DNA of 64,000 nucleotides from Actinostola sp. cb2023 (GCA_033675265.1 JAUJYZ010001259.1:1-64000); one strand, 5' to 3'. Positions 32,990 to 43,892 are shown, counted from the first letter of the stretch. Notes: a model not told the origin generated them from the sequence alone. Program-made: numbers and translations.

Positions 32990-35800
32990 AACTAATTGCA
33001 GCATCATCAACCAATGCAATGCATATCCCATATATTAGTTCTTTGAGTTTTAAACTCACCATTATTTAACAGTTCAACAAGTGGCCCTGGATGCACCAAC
33101 GACAATCACTACACATGCCAATCATCTTGATGGTAAGTCTGTCCAGACACAAAATAATTGCAGCATCATCAACCAATGCAATACATATCCCATATATTAG
33201 TTCTTTGATTTTTAAACACACCATTATTTAACAGTTCAACAAGTGGCCCTGGATGCACCAACGACAGTCACTACACATGCCAATCATCTTGATGGTAAGT
33301 CTGTCCAGACACAAAATAATTGCAGCATCATCAACCTCAATGCAATACATATCCCATATATTAGTTCCTTGATTTTTAAACTCACCATTATTTAACAGTT
33401 CAACAAGTGGCCCTGGATGCACCAACGACAGTCACTACACATGCCAATCATCTTGATGGTAAGTCTGTCCAGACACAAAATAATTGCAGCATCATCAACC
33501 ATTGCAATACATATCCCATATATTAGTTCTTTGAGTTTTAAACTCACCATTATTTAACAGTTCAACAAGTGGCCCTGGATGCACCAACGACAGTCACTAC
33601 ACATGCCAATCATCTTGATGGTAAGTCTGTCCAGACACAAAATAATTGCAGCATCATCAACCAATGCAATACATATCCCATATATTAGTTCTTTGATTTT
33701 TAAACTCACCATTATTTAACAGTTCAACGAGTGGCCCTGGATGCACCAACGACAGTCACTACACATGCCAATCATCTTGATGGTAAGTCTGTCCAGACAC
33801 AAAATAATTGCAGCATCATCAACCAATGCAATACATATCCCATATATTAGTTCCTTGATTTTTAAACTCACCATTATTTAACAGTTCAACAAGTGGCCCT
33901 GGATGCACCAACGACAGTCACTACACATGCCGATCATCTTGATGGTAAGTCTGTCCAGACACAAAATAATTGCAGCATCATCAACCATTGCAATACATAT
34001 CCCATATATTAGTTCTTTGATTTTTAAACTCACCATTATTTAACAGTTCAACAAGTGGCCCTGGATGCACCAACGACAGTCACTACACATGCCAATCATC
34101 TTGATGGTAAGTCTGTCCAGACACAAAATAATTGCAGCATCATCAACCAATGCAATACATATCCCATATATTAGTTCTTTGATTTTTAAACTCACCATTA
34201 TTTAACAGTTCAACAAGTGGCCCTGGATGCACCAACGACAGTCACTACACATGCCGATCATCTTGATGGTAAGTCTGTCCAGACACAAAATAATTGCAGC
34301 ATCATCAACCAATGCAATACATATCCCATATATTAGTTCTTTGATTTTTAAACTCACCATTATTTAACAGTTCAACAAGTGGCCCTGGATGCACCAACGA
34401 CAGTCACTACACATGCCAATCATCTTGATGGTAAGTCTGTCCAGACACAAAATAATTGCAGCATCATCAACCATTGCAATAGATATCCCATATATTAGTT
34501 CTTTGAGTTTTAAACTCACCATTATTTAACAGTTCAACAAGTGGCCCTGGATGCACCAACGACAGTCACTACACATGCCAATCATCTTGATGGTAAGTCT
34601 GTCCAGACACAAAATAATTGCAGCATCATCAACCAATGCAATACATATCCCATATATTAGTTCTTTGATTTTTAAACACACCATTATTTAACAGTTCAAC
34701 AAGTGGCCCTGGATGCACCAACGACAGTAACTACACATGCCAATCATCTTGATGGTAAGTCTGTCCAGACACAAAATAATTGCAGCATCATCATCAACGA
34801 ATGCAATACATATCCCATATATTAGTTCTTTGAGTTTTAAACTCACCATTATTTAACAGTTCAACAAGTGGCCCTGGATGCACCAACGACAGTCACTACA
34901 CATGCCAATCATCTTGATGGTAAGTCTGTCCAGACACAAAATAATTGCAGCATCATCAACCATTGCAATACATATCCCATATATTAGTTCTTTGATTTTT
35001 AAACTCACCATTATTTAACAGTTCAACAAGTGGCCCTGGATGCACCAACGACAGTCACTACACATGCCGATCATCTTGATGGTAAGTCTGTCCAGACACA
35101 AAATAATTGCAGCATCATCAACCAATGCAATACATATCCCATATATTAGTTCTTTGATTTTTAAACTCACCATTATTTAACAGTTCAACAAGTGGCCCTG
35201 GATGCACCAACGACAGTCACTACACATGCCAATCATCTTGATGGTAAGTCTGTCCAGACACAAAATAATTGCAGCATCATCAACCATTGCAATACATATC
35301 CCATATATTAGTTCTTTGAGTTTTAAACTCACCATTATTTAACAGTTCAACAAGTGGCCCTGGATGCACCAACGACAGTCACTACACATGCCAATCATCT
35401 TGATGGTAAGTCTGTCCAGACACAAAATAATTGCAGCATCATCATCAACGAATGCAATACATATCCCATATATTAGTTCTTTGAGTTTTAAACTCACCAT
35501 TATTTAACAGTTCAACGAGTGGACCTGGATGCACCAACGACAGTCACTACACATGCCAATCATCTTGATGGTAAGTCTGTCCAGACACAAAATAATTTCA
35601 GCATCATCAACCATTGCAATACATATCCCATATATTAGTTCTTTGATTTTTAAACTCACCATTATTTAACAGTTCAACAAGTGGCCCTGGATGCACCAAC
35701 GATAGTCACTACACATGCCAATCATCTTGATGGTAAGTCTGTCCAGACACAAAATAATTGCAGCATCATCAACCAATGCAATACATATCCCATATATTAT
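32990..35800 (+). repeat. Tandem array of 17 exon-plus-intron units, 162 bp each
   Basis: Seventeen full units have a 162-bp period (three spacings are 164-165). Each unit holds TTTAACAG, a 60-nt exon, then GTAAGTCTG and a 102-nt intron. The exons start at 33073, 33235, 33399, 33561, 33723, 33885, 34047, 34209, 34371, 34533, 34695, 34860, 35022, 35184, 35346, 35511 and 35673. Units 8-12 and 13-16 share private variants (the CCGATC exon variant, the 165-bp intron with CATCATCATC), showing block duplication on top of unit duplication. A decayed 18th unit lies at 36028. Confidence 0.9.
33073..35732 (+). CDS. Seventeen tandem 60-nt phase 1-1 exons encoding a 20-residue repeat
   Basis: In the phase-1 frame every exon reads VQQVALDAPTTVTTHANHLD, the first V being split across the junction (G|TT). 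This frame is open in all 17 copies. The alternative phase-0 frame has a stop in copy 11 (CAG TAA at about 34726), and phase 2 ends in TGA, so phase 1 is favoured. It also fits the neighbouring exons: candidate first exons leave in phase 1 and exon 36494 enters in phase 1. Full inclusion would give 340 residues of perfect tandem repeat, Thr/Val/Ala/His-rich, with no family I recognise. Coding differences are few: V to I (copy 1), Q to R (5, 16), N to D (6, 8, 13), A to D (16), T to I (17), one silent (11). Any number of exons can be skipped without changing frame. Expression is unproven. Confidence 0.6.
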
Positions 35801-35996
35801 TTAGGCTGTTTTGTAAGTAGTTTTTAAATTATATTTTAAGTTTATATTATTGTTATATTTAGATCAATGTTCACATTATTATATTTAGATTATTAGATTA
35901 TATTTATTTTACTCATTGTAAAGCGCCATTGGGCTATAAGGAAATGGCGCTATATAAATTTTTGATTATTATTATTATTATTATTATTATTAGTTC
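35798..35996 (+). mobile_element. Retroposon insertion with ATT tail inside the array
   Basis: It splits the last intron unit: CATATATTA is followed by foreign sequence ending GGCGCTATATAAATTTTTG and (ATT)n, after which the unit resumes at TTAGTTCCTTGATT. The hairpin GCGCCATT...AATGGCGC plus ATATAAAT and an ATT tail is the widespread 3-prime end of SINE/LINE-type retroposons. Confidence 0.65.
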
Positions 35997-36027
35997 CTTG
36001 ATTTTTAAACTCACCATTACTTAACAG

Positions 36028-36035
36028 TTCAACAA
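36028..36035 (+). pseudogene. Collapsed 18th array exon
   Basis: A normal TTAACAG acceptor is followed by TTCAACAA and immediately by GTAAGTCTG. The other 52 bases of the exon are deleted. An 8-nt exon would break frame, so it is presumably not used. Confidence 0.6.
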
Positions 36036-36493
36036 GTAAGTCTGTCCAGAAACAAAATAATTGCAGCATCAACCATGGGAATACTTTTTCATGTTTCTCA
36101 TGTATCATTAGTTTAGTTTAGTTTAGTTTATTAGCTTTCTTTTGTGAATGTGAAGGCAGGGACATTGTAGCATAGGAGAACAGACCACACACACCATGGT
36201 TCAATTATGTAATGTCCCTTGAGAGACAGGGCCTACAATGGGATGTAATTACAATGGAACTCAATTATTTTTCTTGTAGATGCCTGTAGTAATAAAATTC
36301 CTATCTAGAATCTAGGTAAGTGAAATGTGAAATTTAAAAGAAAGTGGACATGAAATGGCTGTTTTTGAAATTAGCTTTGTGTGTACTGGCATATTCCGTC
36401 GCTGTGCAGCGGTTGCTATGCAAAATGGGTCAAACATGCACAGGTTTTGTATATCAGTACACCCTTAAAATGATTCATATTAATTATTTTTAG

Positions 36494-36546
36494 TGTTTGG
36501 CAACAAGAAACAAGCTTTCTTTTCTGAAATATCAGACAGTGATTCT
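36494..36546 (+). CDS. Acidic linker exon of the large gene
   Basis: 53 nt between TTTTTAG and GTAAGT. Enters in phase 1 and leaves in phase 0, reading VFGNKKQAFFSEISDSDS. It has the same length and end (SDSDS versus SDSES) as the exon at 38539, so the two are duplicates. Confidence 0.5.
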
Positions 36547-36574
36547 GTAAGTACTTATATCTCATTTGTTTTTT

Positions 36575-36690
36575 TTACCGTAATATGGGCTGATATGTTA
36601 CGAGTTGCAAATGTATTTGTCTGAGTCCCGAACCGACGAGGAAAAATGCGAGTAACTAGTGAAATATCTGCCCGTGTTACGGGAAAAAAA
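36575..36690. mobile_element. Hairpin MITE
   Basis: Arms TTGTTTTTTTTACCGTAATA and its inverse with GTTACGGG. The interior has TACGAGTTGCAAATG and GAGGAAAAATGCGAGTAAC. Same family as the hairpin at 21853-21983. Confidence 0.65.
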
Positions 36691-37011
36691 ACAAATAAGT
36701 TATTTATTATGGTACTTTGAACAAAAAAAAAAATTCTCGTAATTTTAGCAAGTTTATCTAATAATTAATTCAAAACCTTTCAAGGTCCACATGCTCATTT
36801 ACAATAACAGACACATAGAATGACAAATCGCTCACTCACGGAGCCAGCGCGTGATTGAAACATTTTTTTCTGTCAAACTTCATCCTTGCTTTTGGATGAT
36901 TTTATGACTTTGTTATTGTAAAAAAGCAATCGCAAGCGGTTTTCCTTTGTCTGTACTCTAATTATTGACAATGAATTTGACGTCACAAAATGTTCAAAAC
37001 GTTGCAGTGAA

Positions 37012-38106
37012 ACCGGTTTTAGAACTATGGTAATACGGCTTTTAGAACTATGGTAATATGGCTTTTAGAACTATGGTAATATGGCTTTTAGAACTATAGT
37101 AATACAGCTTTTAGAACTATGGTAATACGGCTTTTAGAACTATGATAATACGGCTTTTCGGCTTTTAGAACTATGGTAATACAGCTTTTAGAACTATGGT
37201 AATACAGCTTTTAGAACTATGGTAATACGGCTTTTAGAACTATGGTAATACGGCTTTTAGAACTATGGTAATACAGCTTTTAGAACTATAGTAATACAGC
37301 TAAGTTTTAGATCCAGGGTTTTCCCTTACGCACAGATGCGCGTCAAAGACGCACATTTTTACGATAAAACGTGAAATGGACGCGCACACGGTAACTCAAC
37401 GGGTCCTATGGGATGCACATTTTAAGGCATCAGTTTACTGTAAATTTGCTGAAGAACTGGAGAGAACCTTGTGAGAAAATACACATTTGAAATTATTGTG
37501 TTTTGTAACCGAAACTGTCGCGTTTTCACCTTGTGGACACCACAGCCGCCATTTTGGATTTGATACATCTTGCGGAGGACTGGAAACAGGTCAGCCTCGC
37601 TCCCAGGCAGTGCTTCCATGCAGGGTCTTCTGGGTAATGAATTCCGCCATCTTGAAATTCCACAATGGCGAATTCCATGCAGAAAGTTAGTTTTCGAGCT
37701 CAAAGACAAAAGAAGAAATTGAAAATAAACCTGAAGTGCCTGTGGAACAAGCAGTAAAGAAGAAGAGGCGTTTTGTGCCTGCATGGTTGGAAGAATTCCA
37801 CTGGCTAAATAATCCCTGTGAATCACTGCATTTAGCATCACGTAAAAAAAAAATTTTTGGGACCCTCACTTCTCCCTCTGTGACCCCCAACCTTTGGATA
37901 AAAAAGTCCTTGGGACTCCCAAAGGACAAATGTGAGGGAAAACCCTGTAGAACTATGGTAATACAGCTTTTAGAACTATAGTAATACAGCTTTTAGAACT
38001 ATGGTAATACAGCTTTTAGAACTATGGTAATACGGCTTTTAGAACTATGGTAATACGGCTTTTAGAACTATGGTAATACGGCTTTTAGAACTATGGTAAT
38101 ACGGCT
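37012..38106. repeat. 23-bp minisatellite in two blocks
   Basis: About thirteen units (37012-37310) and seven units (37948-38106) of AGAACTATGGTAATACGGC plus TTTT. The blocks were one array, now split by a 635-bp insertion. The variants ACGGC and ACAGC are interspersed. Confidence 0.9.
37313..37947 (+). mobile_element. hAT-like element with a ZNF862-type coding remnant
   Basis: Ends CAGGGTTTTCCCTTACG and its inverse (GAGGGAAAACCCTG) fit hAT termini. Inside on the plus strand, about 37690-37850 reads EIENKPEVPVEQAVKKKRRF and then VPAWLEEFHWL. This is the short basic/aromatic stretch that precedes the first zinc finger in hAT-derived ZNF862/TTF-type proteins, but it is cut off before the cysteines. 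I see no clean 8-bp target duplication because the element lies in a repeat array. Confidence 0.6.
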
Positions 38107-38444
38107 CCATATTTTTCGAGTTCTCTTGACCTAATTACAAGGTAAAATTACATAATAGTTGTATAATAAATGTATATAGTGGACATCTGTGGAAGGATGC
38201 TTGCAAATCACTACCAGTAAATTTCATGATTTACATATCAACCACGGAAAACTAACAAATCTTCTGAGTTTTTTTGTCTTTGCTAGTTAACTAACTAATC
38301 TGCATAATTACCATTATGCTCAATCTGTGTATCACTCGAAATCTGAACACCTACGTAGCTCTTGGTGGTTTACAAAGAGACAAACATTAAAATCGAAAAC
38401 ATAATCGTGATAATAACATCATTGGCATTCTTCATTGTTTACAG

Positions 38445-38472
38445 GTTCTTGGTGAGAGCGAAGTCATTCAAG
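38445..38472 (+). CDS. 28-nt micro-exon of the large gene
   Basis: Between GTTTACAG and GTATAT. Phase 0 in, phase 1 out, reading VLGESEVIQ. It fits the phase of exon 36494 before it and exon 38539 after it. Very short, so it depends on the phase agreement. Confidence 0.4.
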
Positions 38473-38538
38473 GTATATATTATCAACTATTATCAAATAT
38501 TATCATAATTCTCTACATTTCTCACCTTTACTTTCTAG

Positions 38539-38591
38539 CAGGTTGTAAAAAGAAAATGACATAAAGAATTATAGAATCTGACAGTGAATCT
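38539..38591 (+). pseudogene. Duplicate 53-nt acidic exon with an in-frame stop
   Basis: Between TTTCTAG and GTAAGT. In the expected phase it reads GCKKKMT, stop, RIIESDSES. All three frames contain a stop, so it cannot be coding as read. Skipping it together with 38445 joins phase 0 to phase 0 (36546 to 41704), so a clean transcript is possible without it. Confidence 0.5.
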
Positions 38592-38599
38592 GTAAGTAA

Positions 38600-40070
38600 T
38601 GGTTTAATTTGTTATTGTGATTATCAAAGACTCAGTTTAGGCCATAAACCAGTATTTTGGGTTTACTGGACAGATGTGGAGAAAATTTGGGGAGTGGGGG
38701 GAAGGGGGAAGGGGGGCGGTACATTCGCGATCATACCCTTCAATTGCCCTATACCACTATGACGTAACGGCTTATTTATGAGGGGGACAGAATCGTGAAG
38801 AACAATATAATTTTGAACTAAATCTGCTCTGCTGAGGTTCGCTTGATTTCAAATTGGCTAGTTTCCAGATATTCTGTTCATCGATGCTTTTCCCACAATA
38901 TTTACTGTGTTTGGTGACTTTTATCGCTTTCAGACCGTCTGTAAAATACATTTATTTGGGAAATCCTTTGTGTTGTTGCTGTTTTGTCCCCCTCTAGCGA
39001 CCATGATCCTTAGCGTTTAAACAATAGATTGTTTTGATGTGACATCATAGTGATATAGGGCAATTGTTTTCTTGTTAGTTACAAGAAAAACAGGAACAAA
39101 AATAAAATGCACTATTTTATTAGGATTTGGTTGACTGGGACACAAGCCTTGCATCCCAATCAATCAAATCTTAAACATGAGGGCGCACTATAAAAGGGGA
39201 GCTACCTAGGGTAAGTTCGTTGGATCTGTCAATCAAATCTACCGAGACGTCACAAAGAGAGGATCACAAGAACTGCAAGCTCTATAAATCAATCAAATGA
39301 ACAAGAAACTGTGGAAATAAGTACTAAAAACACACGTGGATAATTTTTGTTGTACAATTCACTATCACTTTTCACCTTGGTAAAATAAAATTATGGTACT
39401 TTGAACTGGAACCGTTAGCCGTTTTGAAGTCGCACGTACTAGTTTGTCTGCTTATCATTGCTTTCGTAGGTTATCCTGAAATTTACCCGCCAAGACATGG
39501 AAATACCACTTGCAAATTAAATATACTCACAGCATAGGTTTCGAAACCTTACCGGCCTTCGCCATAAAAGTACAGAGATGCACAAATGCTCGACACATTA
39601 CCTCGTAACAATACGCCTTCGCGGCGAACGACGTCGTTCGTCTTGTTATGGTGACGACGAAGAGGAACAACTTGTGTAATGAAAACAATACTCTTGTCGC
39701 TTTATGTAGAAATGACCGAACATACCGGTAGTTTTATGCTTGGAAATACTTATTACAGGCAAAGAGGATTTCGCTTCATGAATTTGTAGGCCTGGATAAG
39801 AAGTACGGATGTTGATTGTTGTGATACATGGCGCGCGAAATTCAAAACATTCTTCGGTACGCGTGGTGCGACTGAAAATCGTATAGATAACTACCAAAAA
39901 TGAAAAATATTGACACGTCCGTATATTATAACTGTTTTAGACGTAAATTTACAATTTCTTCATTGACTTTGCTGTTGAAATGTGACTTTATTAAGAAAAT
40001 TATTTTACCCCGTTGTTCAGCCATGTTCAACCATTGTCCACCATATTGAAACTCATTATTATTTAAAAAA
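38600..40070. other. Intron stretch without recognised features
   Basis: G-rich segment at 38689-38720. GAACGACGTCGTTC at 39627-39640 is a perfect 14-bp palindrome. Otherwise nothing supported. Confidence 0.35.
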
Positions 40071-40116
40071 ATTGTGGGTGGAGCGATGTCCTTTTGTAGT
40101 GCGCCCTCGTGTTTAA

Positions 40117-40675
40117 AGGGGGACTCTGACGAAAATCATTCAAAATTTAATTTAGCTGAAACTTCACTGAAAAAATCAAAAAAAAACATACAATTACTGG
40201 TTAATGTGTTTTCTCAAAATTCCCATGGCAAGTATTACATTTTTTATGAATCTTTAGAAGTGTCAGTGAGGTCATCTACTCAACCCAAACAATCAACACT
40301 GAGCGTCGCTCCATACATTTCTTTGTATTTATTAGTTTCTTGAATTATGTTATTTCTATGCTAAAAGTTTGGGTGAAGGATCGAATTTTCTTACATTATT
40401 TGTGCTTAGGATTGATTGTCAGACCAGTTTTGTTCAATGCAGAGCTGTTATCTGAACAAAACATTGAGATATTTTGATCACAAAACTACAAAGAAATGTA
40501 TGGAGCTGAATGATGACGTCACTGACTCCTCTAAAGATTCATAAACATATAGTACTTCCCTCTGGAATATCGAAAAAAGATTTTAACTGGTTATTATTAG
40601 ACCCTTGAAGAATTATTCAATGAAGTTTCAGCTAATTAAAATTAAATTTAGAACAATTTTCGTCAGAGTCCCCCT
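40117..40675. mobile_element. Element with long TIRs (AGGGGGACTCTGACG)
   Basis: Left AGGGGGACTCTGACGAAAAT and right ATTTTCGTCAGAGTCCCCCT are perfect inverses and pairing continues for about 60 bases. TTTAA flanks both ends, so the target is TTTAA or TTAA. The short + frames inside are not meaningful. Confidence 0.75.
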
Positions 40676-40753
40676 TTTAAAAAATAGTGAATTTTATTTT
40701 GTTCTAACCTATTTTTCTTGTATTTACCATAACGAGCTGAAATTCAGGCTTAA

Positions 40754-41341
40754 GGTGGCTCCATATAGTTTAAGCGCGTGCGCGCACGCAAGACCATGAC
40801 CATGAGCATGCGCCATAATGGAACTTGCATAATTTTTATTTTGATGACGTCATGCGCAGGCAATCTTTTTTGAAAAGAAACTCCAAAACTAGACGGTAAA
40901 ATATTTTCATAATTTTACAATTTATTTGTAATATAAAGCTACAGTAATTAACATAATAATTATGAAGAAAATTGGTACTACAGATTTTTCATTATTTTGT
41001 AAAATCGATATTTTGCAATATTTTGGATTCTGTAATGCGGAATGTTTCAGTTCTTTGTCAAATGATAGGTGAAGTGTAGAATTTTCATAATGGAAAGTAT
41101 TAAAAAGATTCACCGTGTAAACCGTGCGTTTTTATTGATTTTATGAGAAAAATTACCTTTGTTAAAGCTGGCATGGCGTTGCTATGGTAACCTTTCGAGT
41201 GATCATTTTCATATAAAACGATTCCCCAACTCATGATCTGTCATATGGTTGGCTGAACGGGTGTCAAATTATACATTCATATTAGCTATAATACGCTTTT
41301 TACATTTGGTATAAAGGCCCTTTAAACTATATGGAGCCACC
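40754..41341. mobile_element. TTAA element, GGTGGCTCC ends
   Basis: TTAA (40750) is followed by GGTGGCTCCATATAGTTTAA; the right end is the inverse, followed by TTAA (41342). Termini match the foldback at 51280-51960 (GGTGACTCC), defining a family. It is non-coding. Confidence 0.8.
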
Positions 41342-41703
41342 TTAAATTACTAATAGCGATCTGCTCTTACAGTCCTGCTCGATTTAGGGATGGGTAGGTC
41401 ACATGACCTGATTCTGCAAGGGGGATTTCAAGCTCTACCCGGGAGATGACGTGCAAAATTTGGAGACTCCCAGCTAAATCTGGAGAGTTGGCAGTTCTGC
41501 AGTAGATCTCACTGATTGGCTGACTAATTTTAGTTGTTTTATAACTACTATTTCATTCGACAACATTGCCCTCACATCCACCTGAACCAAACATACAACT
41601 TTAAAATTCAATCTTGCACTTTTCCTGCTGTCAGAGTGGCCTACCCCTGTTTGACATTGCTGTGTTTAATATCCATTTTTAAAGTATTGTACATTGTATG
41701 TAG

Positions 41704-41734
41704 GACAAAGATGAGGACAACCTATGTCAAGCAG
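41704..41734 (+). CDS. 31-nt acidic micro-exon of the large gene
   Basis: Between GTATGTAG and GTAATA. Phase 0 in, phase 1 out, DKDEDNLCQA. It supplies the phase change needed between the 53-nt exons (phase 0 out) and exon 41909 (phase 1 in). Confidence 0.45.
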
Positions 41735-41908
41735 GTAATAATCTAGAAAATTATATTGAGCATTACAAAAAACTTTACTTAAAAAAATATGTGCTAATGC
41801 ACTGTACACATGTAATTTATTGTAGCTCATAAATTCTGTCATCAATAAAGACCACAAATACTATTATTTTGTAATTACAAACTGATTTGTTTTAAATTTC
41901 ATTTGCAG

Positions 41909-41947
41909 GTGAAATGGAATCCAACACAACAATTACTGATGATGAAG
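41909..41947 (+). CDS. 39-nt exon of the large gene
   Basis: Between TTTGCAG and GTAACA. Phase 1-1, reading GEMESNTTITDDE. It joins in frame to the zinc-finger exon at 42816. Confidence 0.5.
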
Positions 41948-42066
41948 GTAACAAACAATGACTGTTACTTTATACAAAGTGTGGCATATAGGTTCATAAT
42001 TATTTCTGAACAATCTGCACCATACTGTTAAGTGGCCAATAATTCCGTTACCTTACGAAATTCAAA

Positions 42067-42541
42067 ATGGCGGACTCAACTGTGAAATCGTCTCTCTGGT
42101 TGTTCTGTGGTGAATCGCAGGACCTACAAAGGCATTTTTGGCGACTTTGTACTTGTAAAGAATGCAACCACTGCAATATTTTGCCTGTAGGACCGAGTGG
42201 CTCGACACTCTATATATTCTTAAAAACGGAAAAGGGCGGGAGGATTTCTGTCGAAAATTCCCGGATGTTCCCGGCATCCTTTTCGGGCGTGCAGAAGGAA
42301 AACACGTGTTAGCGAAAGTGGTCCTAAGGAAATGGCTATTGTTCTGCGAGTTAAGGAAAAGAGAGGAAAACATTCACGAAAATATCAAGGAGAGAGATGG
42401 AAGTTTGCTGAGAAAGTGGCGTTTTGTTTCGCAAGGATGTATTTTGGAAGAAAATCCAAGTCAAATGTCGTTCATTTTCGAGGTGTAAAATTGCGTGAAA
42501 AACACACATTTTTGATTTTTATGGCAAACAAATTGAACTAA
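42067..42541 (+). pseudogene. Intronic ATGGCGGAC ORF, probably a broken element gene
   Basis: ATG at 42067 gives MADSTVKSSLWLFCGESQDL and LCTCKECNHC, ending at 42312. A better protein-like reading continues in another frame: GREDFCRKFPDVPGILFGRA, VLRKWLLFCELRKREENIHE. The switch near 42190 implies a frameshift. The family is not recognised. It lies within the intron between exons 41909 and 42816. Confidence 0.3.
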
Positions 42542-42676
42542 TGCCCAGAAATCGGACCTGTAAGTCAGTTTACTTGAGGTTAAAATATGAAGAGTTATCT
42601 AGTTGTCACTAATAACTGGCCATGAGTTCGATGTTACGAAAATTCAGAAAGTTAGAATTTTTCAAAGCAGTATCGA

Positions 42677-42715
42677 TGTTTACGGCCGGTTTCGGCCGGT
42701 GTAGGAGTCAATGGG
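42677..42715. repeat. Dispersed GGCCGGTTTCGGCC repeat
   Basis: GCGGCCGGTTTCGGCC-type core with GTGTAGGAGTCAAT; the same sequence is at about 47719-47757. The core is itself an inverted repeat. Confidence 0.6.
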
Positions 42716-42815
42716 TTAAACCACATCCAAGAATAAATTGAAATAGTCTCCCTCATCACGCAACTGTCATTGTCATAATGCCCGACTACGCTCATATATT
42801 CTTTTTTGCATTTAG

Positions 42816-43205
42816 TCATATATGTCAAAACTACAAAAAAGACACCAAAAAACCGAAGAGTGTACAACAAGCGACAGTCTTGTTATTTTTGCAACAAACT
42901 TTTTGCAAAAATAGCAAGACACTACAGCAGTGATCTACACAAAGATGAACCTATGGTTGCCAGGTTTATATCTTTACCAAAAGGCAAGAAAAAAACCATG
43001 GAATGTGAAAGATTAAGATTGATGGGTAATTACTACCATAATCTTAAAGTACTGGAAACAGGGAAGGGTGATTTCATCCCAGTACGACGCCCATGTGAGG
43101 GTGAAAAGATCACACCGAAATAATTTCTTCCTTGTTCATCATGCCTTGGCTTCTTTAAGAAAGATGAGCTCTACAAACATGTACACAACTGCATCTTCAG
43201 GACAG
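42816..43205 (+). CDS. Zinc-finger exon of the large recombinase-like gene, with an in-frame TAA
   Basis: Between GCATTTAG and GTCAGT, phase 1-1. A first C2H2-like finger reads CYFCNKLFAKIARH, then SSDLH. The block FISLPKGKKKTM, LRLMGNYYHNLKVLETGKGD and RRP follows, then a second finger LPCSSCLGFFKKDEL with YKHVHNC. I know this two-finger arrangement from the N-terminus of long proteins in cnidarians and fish that carry a C-terminal tyrosine-recombinase-like domain. A TAA at 43121-43123 sits just before the second finger where homologues read through, so the protein would end there unless the codon is an error or edited. Confidence 0.65.
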
Positions 43206-43404
43206 GTCAGTGTTCAATAACATTTTAATCCTCATCAGGTACATGTAATTGGAATCCCTATTTTGGTTACATGTCATATCTTCTAAACGTAATTATCTAG
43301 AACCGAAGTTAGCAAAATGTGATGGTTAGGAAACCCATTTTTCTATCGTTTATGTTCACTATTTTCAATCATGTGTTCAAAACAATTTAAAGCATTCCTA
43401 CAAT

Positions 43405-43800
43405 CAGCCAATCAAAACATTTTTATAAACTAAACGCCATTTTGAGATGGCATTATTGGTTTATAATGACGGCTAGTTGGGAGAAAATATGCGATGGAGC
43501 ACCAATACCTGGAATATATTTTCTCCCAATGCCATCACTATAAACTGATAATCCATCTCAAAATCGTGTTTAGCTTTGTATCGCAATTCTAATAAAATGG
43601 CCCAAAAAAAGGGAAATACTGGTTTGGTTTCATTGATTGAAAGCGAAATTCTTCATAAAAGCGCGCGTAATATCAAGCAATCACACGCCATCGAGCGTGC
43701 ACTGAAAATAACTTTTCGGTCCATCTTCACTCAGCTGCTTTTACTAAGAGAAACTCATTTTCTCTTTGTACTTTTTATTGAAAATGGTTTTAAAATGTAA
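43405..43800 (+). CDS. Inverted repeat with CCAAT box followed by a 67-codon ORF
   Basis: AGCCAATCA at 43405, then inverted arms 43425-43490 and 43516-43572 (GCCATTTTGAGATGGCATTA and partner), then ATG at 43597 opening MAQKKGNTGLVSLIESEILH, ending at 43800. Again the order CCAAT, palindrome, ATG. The ORF is basic and ends in a hydrophobic stretch. It is not recognised and could be the front of a truncated element. Confidence 0.3.
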
Positions 43801-43892
43801 TTCTACGTTTTCTTGCTCAATTTAGAATCAAGTGAATGACAAATTCGATGAAATAAGTTTTGAACCGTTATTTTTAATTATCGGAAAATAAT

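Noticed and set aside
33228..33425. Minus-strand ORF of 65 codons across the exon array
   Set aside because: It covers little more than one unit and is not maintained in the other copies; the plus strand has matched splice sites in all 17.
32990..35800. CRISPR-like array (regular repeats)
   Set aside because: Units are near-identical throughout with no unique spacers, 162 bp is too long, and the surroundings are animal DNA.
37422..37929. Minus-strand ORFs inside the hAT-like element
   Set aside because: The plus strand carries the recognisable VPAWLEEFHWL stretch; the minus readings are shadows.
42162..42488. A 108-codon intact gene in the intron before the zinc-finger exon
   Set aside because: The reading lacks its own ATG and joins an upstream frame only through a frameshift, so I list it as a broken fragment.
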